Source: Megaleporinus macrocephalus (Eukaryota; Chordata; Actinopteri; Characiformes; Anostomidae). From it: a stretch of 64,000 nucleotides of DNA. Where the stretch lies: NCBI GenBank assembly GCA_021613375.1, contig CM038703.1, positions 21,750,194 to 21,814,193 of the forward strand. The letters are read 5' to 3'. Both the position numbers and the translations under genes were made by a program. Position 1 is the first letter of the stretch; each line of letters starts with the position of its first letter. The notes beneath the pieces were generated by a model that was not told where the DNA came from, ran no database searches, and was given only the letters and a program-made list of their open reading frames with translations. Of the stretch, positions 31,922 through 64,000 are shown in pieces.

Positions 31922-32599
31922 AATACTTTTTTCCATGTCTATACAAAGATCTCTTTAAATATGTGAAAGTGGAGTTGAAAGATTTTGACTTATTATATGT
32001 TTAATTTAAAAAATACTTTATTTTATAAAATGCTGTCCTACTTTTTAATGGAACTACTGAAACAAAAAAAAACTGTCCCTGAGAAGAGTCCTATTTAGCC
32101 ACAAACGTGAATCAATAAACAGGACGCGATGCCGCATCGCTGTCTTTCATGGCCAAATTGTAAGCAAATAGATGTCGTTGTTTTGAAGCCAGTGTGTTCC
32201 AAAGTGTGTAAATCAGTGTAGAACATTAAGAACTGTCACTAACTTGTTAGGAATTGGTACCCTCAACCACATTCTTATCCAAGATGCATTGGCTCTAAGC
32301 ACCCGCTCACTTCTGACTGCAGTTTTTGTTTTTTTTCTGTATGTAAACAAGTAACAAAAAATAAATAATTCTGCCCACTTTACCTTTTAAACCCAGTTAA
32401 GTCAACAACTGGGTTATTTGAACAATCCAGTATGTGTACATTGTCTATAACCAGAAGGAACTACCCTGCATTACACTCTGAGTCTAATGGAAGATAACAT
32501 CAGCCCTGAAGGTACTTTGGCTGAGGTTTTGCATTTTGTCAGCTGTGCCGCAGAGTATTAGCGTCTCATAAGCTGTGGGGGCACAGCTCACCCGACACC

Positions 32600-35563
<2,964 letters not shown>

Positions 35564-36245
35564 AAGCTCCTGTGGTTGAAGTTCTCCGTGGTTTGAAAAG
35601 TAATGGACTCGTGCTCAGATCCTGGGCAAGGAACAAAGGCTCATGGAAGAATGCTTGGGCAACAGCCAATGAAACATTTCCTCTCTGGGTCATCATCCAA
35701 CTTAACAGAGACTATGAGTCAGCGTCTCACTGACATGAGACTGGGACAATTGCAGTCTGCAGAATGGCACAAAATTTGAACGTTGGAGGTTGGATAGCCA
35801 AATTCACACAGTACAGGATAGCACTTAATGTGTACTGGTTCAGAGATCCTGCACACACTGGTCGCAGTTCACATGCAAACACGTAAAGATGTTCATACGA
35901 AACGCATTCTCAGATATCAACTAATCAGCAAAGTGGGTTTTCATAATGGTCTGCCACATATTCCTTCTCATAGACAGTTTTTACATCAAACCATTACCAA
36001 CTCCTTACAATGGGTAAAAGCATGTTATATATAAAAACCGACGTGTGATTTTTATGTCCCCCGATTTATTGCAAGGTGAACGTATGGGATTTATTGAGCT
36101 GAATATTTTGATATGGTGACTGTAAATATATCCAACGAGCCCACATTTTCTGTATTTCGTGTATATTCTTTCTGTGGTCTTAAACATGTTGTAGACTGTG
36201 AAAGACCAAATCATTGCACAATAAAACGATTTAACATTCAGCATT
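35564..36245 (+). terminator. aanat2: aanat2 3'UTR and poly(A) signal
   Basis: About 0.66 kb of non-coding sequence follows the stop. AATAAA at 36220-36225 is followed by a CATTTCGTGTCACTTC-type stretch, so cleavage near 36245 is likely. The rhbdf1 3' end approaches from the other strand about 430 bp further on. Confidence 0.6.
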
Positions 36246-36659
36246 TCGTGTCACTTCTTCAAGTTTTTGACTAGATCCATTTGTTTAGGGGAGGAGCCCT
36301 GGGGGAGCCCTGGCTATATCGGTAGCTCGCTCCATAGGCAAAAGCTGTGTGGGCTGGGCCAATAAGAAACAGGCAGACAACCATCTGAGGTGCAGATTGT
36401 TTAAGCTGTATTTTGTAACAAGTGAATAAATGGGTAGCTAAAACACTACCCTTACGTATTTAACCATTACTCCATTTGAAGCAGTACACAAATAAAAGAA
36501 TAACATTTGAGTGCTTGACGTAACCAAAATATGGCAGTAGTAGGTACATTTACCAAGGCACTGAAGGTATAGATTGTTTATCTTTTTCGTCCCTGGATTC
36601 TGAGGTCGTCTGAACAATGGTAAAACCCTTGCCTGATTTAGTGACATGCTAAAACATGA

Positions 36660-37071
36660 AAAGTACAAAACCATAGATTTATTTTTAGCATATATTTTCT
36701 GTTTGTACCAGTGCTTGCTCTCCCACACTGTCCTCGGATGCTGTAATGCGCGTGAGAGATGGTTTGGAGCTAGGGCGTCACAGGACACCCGGCTTAACAG
36801 ACAAAATAAAACCCTTTGGGGGACATTTTAAAAAAACATTCTCAGAGTCATCACAATGGTCAAAAGTGGCATTCCAACTTGAGAGAAGAAGAAAAACAAA
36901 TAAAAAAAAATAACACAAGCATCACCGTCCAAGTTCACACAGAAACTGCCTCTGAGGGGCGGGACAATGTCCAGCTTATCTTCATCTCCTTGCTATTGCC
37001 CGACGCAGGACGACAGCCAATCCGATCTAATGCCCCTCTCCACCCGAAACCCCGCCTCCTTTGCAGCTCCT
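36660..37071 (-). terminator. rhbdf1: rhbdf1 3'UTR with candidate poly(A) signal
   Basis: Minus-strand AATAAA (TTTATT on plus) at 36678-36683, about 390 nt past the rhbdf1 stop. It is the first good hexamer I see in this direction. The exact cleavage site is unknown. Confidence 0.45.
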
Positions 37072-58859
<21,788 letters not shown>

Positions 58860-58887
58860 GCTGTGAAACTCTCCACACGCCTGCCAG
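58860..58887 (-). other. rhbdf1: 5'UTR part of the first rhbdf1 coding exon
   Basis: A strong acceptor (a long TCTC-rich tract ending CTGTAG) places the exon start at 58887, 28 nt before the ATG. So at least one upstream non-coding exon must exist. It was not recognised between 58.9 kb and the window end. Confidence 0.7.
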
Positions 58888-61800
58888 CTACAGAGAGAGA
58901 AAGAGGGAGTGAGAGAGAGAGAAAGAGAGAGAGAAGAAAGCAAATAAAGGCATTGCCAATGCAATCGAACATCAAACACATCAATACTCCTTCGCAGGAC
59001 TGCAGTGTATATTTTTAAAGTTGTCGCATTATACATTTCCACAACACATCACAAAAGGCTGCGGTAGCGAGCGCCAAGACTCTTAAAGTTTGATAGTGGG
59101 AGATTTAATAACTTTCCTCAAACTAGGTTACTCGCACAAAGCAGAGTGGTGTCTTGATGTCTGAGTCTTGTGTTCGCAGTTGACGTATTTAGAGCAGAAC
59201 CACAAAGAGAGCTTGTGCAAGCAGCCAACAATGTATTGCACCTCACATTCGCCACTGCAATTCCTAATAGTGCTGCAGTTTGGATCTTTCTTGTGCAGGT
59301 CTACTTCTTTGCAGTGATGTGATGGAACCCTGAGTCATGGTTTGTATTGTGCCACAAGATGGCACTCTAAAGTTGTAGCACAGCCTAATCCAGCACTGAG
59401 CTCAAGCTCATCGTTAGAGAGGAAACCAATGGGTGCAAATAAAGAACAGCTGCCAGATGTTCGCTTTCATTTAAGTACCCGGATTCATTCAAATGACCAA
59501 TAAACCTATGCTCGGTGGGAGGGGGAAAGTTTACGGTCGGCAGATGAAGCTTAAACGGCGGTGGCCTAGCTGCACTTAACCACACCACGCCATTTATTCA
59601 CTGCATTTTTTTCCCCTGACCATGCGGTGGACTTTGTGGGAGACCACCATTAGAGAAAAGATCTCACTTGCCTCCCACAGGAGAATGTGGAACACAACAA
59701 GCGCAGTAAGAAAAACTGTACCAACAGGAAACTGCTGCTACCTCAGCTTCTCCACATTTGGTTTCCTTTCCTCTCTCTCTCTCTTTCTCTCTCACTCTCA
59801 TCTCTGCATAGACTTTGGTAATTGCTTACGCAAAACCTATATGCTAGAAGGAGCTACCGCCTACATAAATGCCAAATTCTCACCGCATTTGGATGACAGG
59901 AGACAAACAGATGACATTTGGGCTGGGAGTAAACACTGAAACAGTCTGAAACACTGAGAAGCAGCTTGAGGAGCCCCATTAGGAAGGGCCTATTCAGGAG
60001 CTTCTAGCTTTGGAAAAGCACAAAAAAGCAAGCTGTTATCCTTTGTCCTGTTTTTGTACAATTCAGACAGGCCTGCATTCATTCTGAGTTGGAAGCCAGC
60101 GCTCATCCAGCCATACAGGGTCATCCACGCTCTCACTTCTGGTGGGCTAAAGCATCTGGTTTAAGTTACACCAAGAACAACACAGCTTTAACACTACGCA
60201 GGCCTCTGTTTTAGCATTAGAGATAATGCGAGTGGTCACTTTCAATAGGAATCACTAAATCTTCACATCACACAAAAAATACACAACCTGAGCTTGAACT
60301 CTCAAAAAAACTTGCCTTACTTGACTCACACAAGTTCGTGAGTAGGATAAAGAATCTTTCTGAAGTTATATGTGGCCTTTGGGCCAATAAACATTATTAT
60401 TGAATATGACATTCTTTACAAACAAAGTGTCAGTATTATTCAAATGCAGTGTTCTTTCATTCTCTTTCATGTGCCACATTCCTTTTTTATTGGCCTTTAT
60501 TTAACCATACTCGTTGTACAGTCATTCTAACCTAGAGTTCGTTTATTTATACAGTGGAAACGACTGCACTTAATTGTAGGCTATACAAACACAACACTGT
60601 CTACTATTTAACTACACGTATACACACTTCGAGTGGCACTTGGGAAGATTATAAAGTACATTTTCAGTCTGACAAACAATGATAGGGAAGGTGCAAAAAA
60701 AGAAAAGAAACGGATGTAGGAGTTTGTCCAGAAGGAGAGTGACAACATGCTTATTTAGCAATGCTTTCTAACAAAGTAAACACAGAAAAAACTGGATGTT
60801 AACAGTGTTCATGGTATCAGTGTAGGATCTAGCTATCATAGTGTCTGAAACTGGATAGGACATTGGAAGAATTGTAAAAAAACTGTAATCTAATATGATC
60901 TTAACTATCACATTAAAGCTTAACTAAACTTTTAAAATGTTGCGGATCTAATGCCACTGTGAGCACTTGATACTGCTGACCAAACAAAAACTAATGGTGT
61001 AGAATATATGTTTCACAGTTTGAGCATGATGTTGTTTAGATGGCAACATCAAGCAAAGTGCATCCAGGCACACTTAGCATTAAGAGCATAATTGTTTAGA
61101 AAGTATCGGACTGGTATCGGCATCAGCAGATACAAGTACTGGACATAAAAAATTTATATCAAGCCATCCGTATTTAAAAGCAGGCCTAGATGGAAATTAC
61201 ACAACAATGACATTACTGTCAGCCCTGCAACACACACATGTGATAATTCTGTAATGACTGTTTATCTAAATATACATCATTGCACAAGCTTACTTCTAGT
61301 GGCATATCATTACAACGTGACACTGTGATGCAAAAATTGTGACGATACGCATTATGAAAATGTCTGTGGAAAATGTTATTAATTATTGACATTGAACGTA
61401 ATTGAACTATTTGAGAAGTTTGAAAACCCTCCAGTATAGCCAACAACCTATACCTACATCTTACTTTTCTTCTTTGAAATTTTGGTACAATCATGAAGCC
61501 AGTATCAGGAATCAAACTGAATTATGGGTCTAGAGTATTGACACACCTGGTTACTACATGTCCATAGCTTAGGAAGCTGCAGCCTAGTATGCTGAACTTA
61601 CTTCGCAACTTGACCACTACTGATTACACACGCCCGGAAATATGGGAATTCTTTATTCAGTCATCGATTGTCAGCAGGATCAAAACCCAGCACTTGAAGG
61701 GCGAGAAGACTTTGACCCGGGACTTTGAGACCCTGGCCAACATTTCAGTCAACTCATGAGAACACGCTTGCGTCGCGCGCAAGGAATGTAGACTGATAGC

Positions 61801-64000
61801 ATCATCAGCCTTTCAGTCTCTGTGTGCTGTGATGACTGGATGGGATTAGAGGGGCAGACATGGACAAAACAGGCCGGAGTGAAGCTTTGAGAATGCTCCC
61901 ATTAGCTCAGGTTGCCGCTTTCCCTGCCCTATTTTCAGGAGAGCTTAGAGAAACCACCTCCATCCAATATGTGTCAGACCCTATTCCTTCAACCCAATGA
62001 CTAAGAGCTTTTGTCAGAACATACTTTACATCAGCCCTTACTCAGGAGCGTGGCCGCGATCATGTGGCCTGAGCCTGACAGAGCCCTGACGTGGAGGTCA
62101 GGAGATTTGGTCGCACCCTGTGACAGACCAATGAAAAATCTTTAGAGGAAGAAGCTTGAAAGTCTTCCTTTTCTGAGTGGAAACAGACCACCAGCAACGT
62201 TTAGCATCCACGTCAACCCTTCTCCGTCACTCATCTAATTACTTCCCCTCATTAAATCGAGCTGGCAGGCTTTTGCTGCATGAGTGTCCTGATGCATGTC
62301 TGGCTGAGAAGAGACGTCAGCCAGAGATCTGCAAATTGCATTGTGGGACAGAGCCCTAATTGCCCTGACCAGCTGTGTCATTCGATTCCAGACCCTGCAG
62401 CAGGGACTTCTCTCTGTCAGTTAATGTTCCATCACTTTCCTTCTCTCCTGTTTTGGATTTATTGCCATTTTAGTGCCTCTACCGAAAGTTCCTGAAATCT
62501 ATCTCTGTCATGTTCATCGCATCCCCTCAGGATCTGTCCATCACGGCAGCACCTTCTCATCTCAAACCCGTCGCTGGCTCCTCCAGTTCTAGTACAGCAT
62601 GTTTGGAAACGAGGCAGCCAGGCGTTCCCGGGGAGACCAAGGCCGAACCTTGAAAAGCCAGCTGTTTTTCTGAACCTCCCTCCTCCAACACAAACATACC
62701 CGCCTCAGATAGACCCCAGACAGGCCAGCAGTTGGTGGCTGGATACCGAAGCCCACCAGCAGGGCAGGCCGACATTTAGAGAGATCATAAGTTATCCTCC
62801 TTTACACCTGAACTTTTTAGGATCCATTGTGCTGAACTCTCTAAGGCACAGAGAGAAAACCCTTGAACAGCAAAGACAGCCTTGTAGAGAGGATGAGTGG
62901 ATTAGGTTCCACACATGGCCCCCATCCAAGGTATCTGGTTTGTGCCTTCTTTGAAGGTTTTGACTCAAGATTTATGGTCAGACACAGAAAAGGAAATTGC
63001 CCTATTCAAGGACCGGATCCAGACACATAATAGCTTGAGAAAGGTCACTTGTACCACACATTATGAGCCATGCACAGAATGTAAAATATATGTATATAGC
63101 ATTCCTGGCAGCACATGTAAGCAAATCCAAGAGGAATGCCAAGCAGACAAAGATCACTTATTGTCACATTCCAGTTTATGTTAGGAGGATACTGTTGGCT
63201 TTCCTCACCATCTGCTTAACATGGCTCCAGAGAGCTATTGACATTTAAAGCTTGGTTCAACCTATAGCCTTGGGGACATTTGTTTTGATTCTTAGATTAA
63301 GATCTAGAGAACTCCTACGGTTTCCATCTCAGTGACATGTTGGATGTAATTAGCTTCCTGCACTCACAGTCCCGCTGACTAATGCATGCTTCTTGATAAG
63401 CCTTCCTGCTCTGAGATTCATTTAAGAAAAGAAAAAACAAAACAACAGAAAACAGAAAACAGAAAGGAGATTATCGTCCTTTGGCAATGAGTAATTGTTA
63501 TTTACTTAACCTTTCATTTTTAGGAAGTCCCACTGAGATCTGACTGAGATTTTTTTCAAAGGAAATCTGGCGGGAAATGATTACAGGGCAGCTTTAGCCA
63601 CACCTTGAACATATGCAGACTCCAGTGCTTGGTAAACTCCAGTGGCAGGTTAAATGAAAGGCAGGTATAGGTACCCTTAACTGCTGTTTGCAGGGGACTA
63701 ATGTTACTAAGCCGGCTTTAATTAAGAGAGACAGAGCGCAGGTGCCGCGTCTGCTCATTTCAAAAGCCATTTACAGGTCAACAGGTATAGGATAACCTAT
63801 GTAGCATGGCAAGCCATAAACAAATAGAATAAGCTGTTGATAAGGCTTAGTCATGCGTGACTGCCTGCAACCGCGATGATAGTAATAATAACAACAGCTA
63901 CTATGCAGCTGGAGCAGGTGTGGCAAACAGTAGCATGTCGCATAGCCTCTGTGTGGTGCCTCCGCTGCGCCTGTTTGAAAAGGCTCCAAGGAGAGGGGGG
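58888..64000. other. 5' region of rhbdf1, no coding sequence recognised
   Basis: It probably holds the first intron, the non-coding first exon and/or the promoter of rhbdf1. 59.05-61.6 kb is AT-rich with no gene signal. 61.6-63.2 kb is more balanced in composition and free of obvious repeats, so it is the better place to look for conserved regulatory DNA. Short open frames here have no family resemblance. Confidence 0.5.

Noticed and set aside
61600..63200. A possible further coding gene upstream of rhbdf1
   Set aside because: Open frames are short, lack splice-joined continuity and resemble no protein I know; at most it may be regulatory or a non-coding first exon.

Overview
The window is vertebrate nuclear DNA, almost certainly from a ray-finned (teleost) fish. 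Genes are split into short exons with canonical GT-AG junctions, intergenic DNA is AT-rich with many microsatellites and short transposon relics, and one gene is the fish-type pineal arylalkylamine N-acetyltransferase (aanat2). The repeat content resembles what I know from otophysan fishes (characins, catfishes, zebrafish relatives), but that placement is an inference. All exons below were assembled by hand by matching splice sites, reading phase and family similarity.

Layout. (1) 2415-9103, minus strand: ubald1 (FAM100A), three coding exons, 170 codons. (2) 9104-10480: a head-to-head promoter interval with a perfect CRE near ubald1 and paired CCAAT boxes near mgrn1. (3) 10481-18211, plus strand: mgrn1 (mahogunin RING E3 ligase), 15 common coding exons plus two alternative terminal exons, giving 519 or 539 residues. 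(4) About 20.0-32.6 kb: a gene-poor stretch of transposon remnants. Its main feature is a 1.8 kb hAT-like element carrying about 24 copies of a 58-bp minisatellite. (5) 32979-35563, plus strand: aanat2, three coding exons, 209 residues. (6) 37072-58859, minus strand: rhbdf1 (iRhom1), 17 coding exons, 857 residues, convergent with aanat2. Its first non-coding exon was not found. (7) 58.9-64 kb: 5' flank or first intron of rhbdf1, with no recognisable coding sequence.

How it fits together. As I recall the human map, UBALD1, MGRN1 and RHBDF1 lie on 16p13.3, while AANAT, RHBDF2 and UBALD2 lie together on 17q25. Here aanat2 sits beside rhbdf1 and ubald1, so the window looks like the second half of an ancient duplicated block, the half that kept an AANAT copy in fish. 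The genes have unrelated cell roles: ubiquitin-linked adaptor, E3 ligase, timing enzyme of melatonin synthesis, and ADAM17-trafficking pseudoprotease. They share position, not pathway.

The most interesting regulatory signal is an E-box plus three OTX/CRX-like sites inside an rhbdf1 intron 5.1 kb downstream of aanat2, resembling the pineal enhancer grammar described for zebrafish aanat2. The most interesting structural signal is the minisatellite-bearing hAT element.
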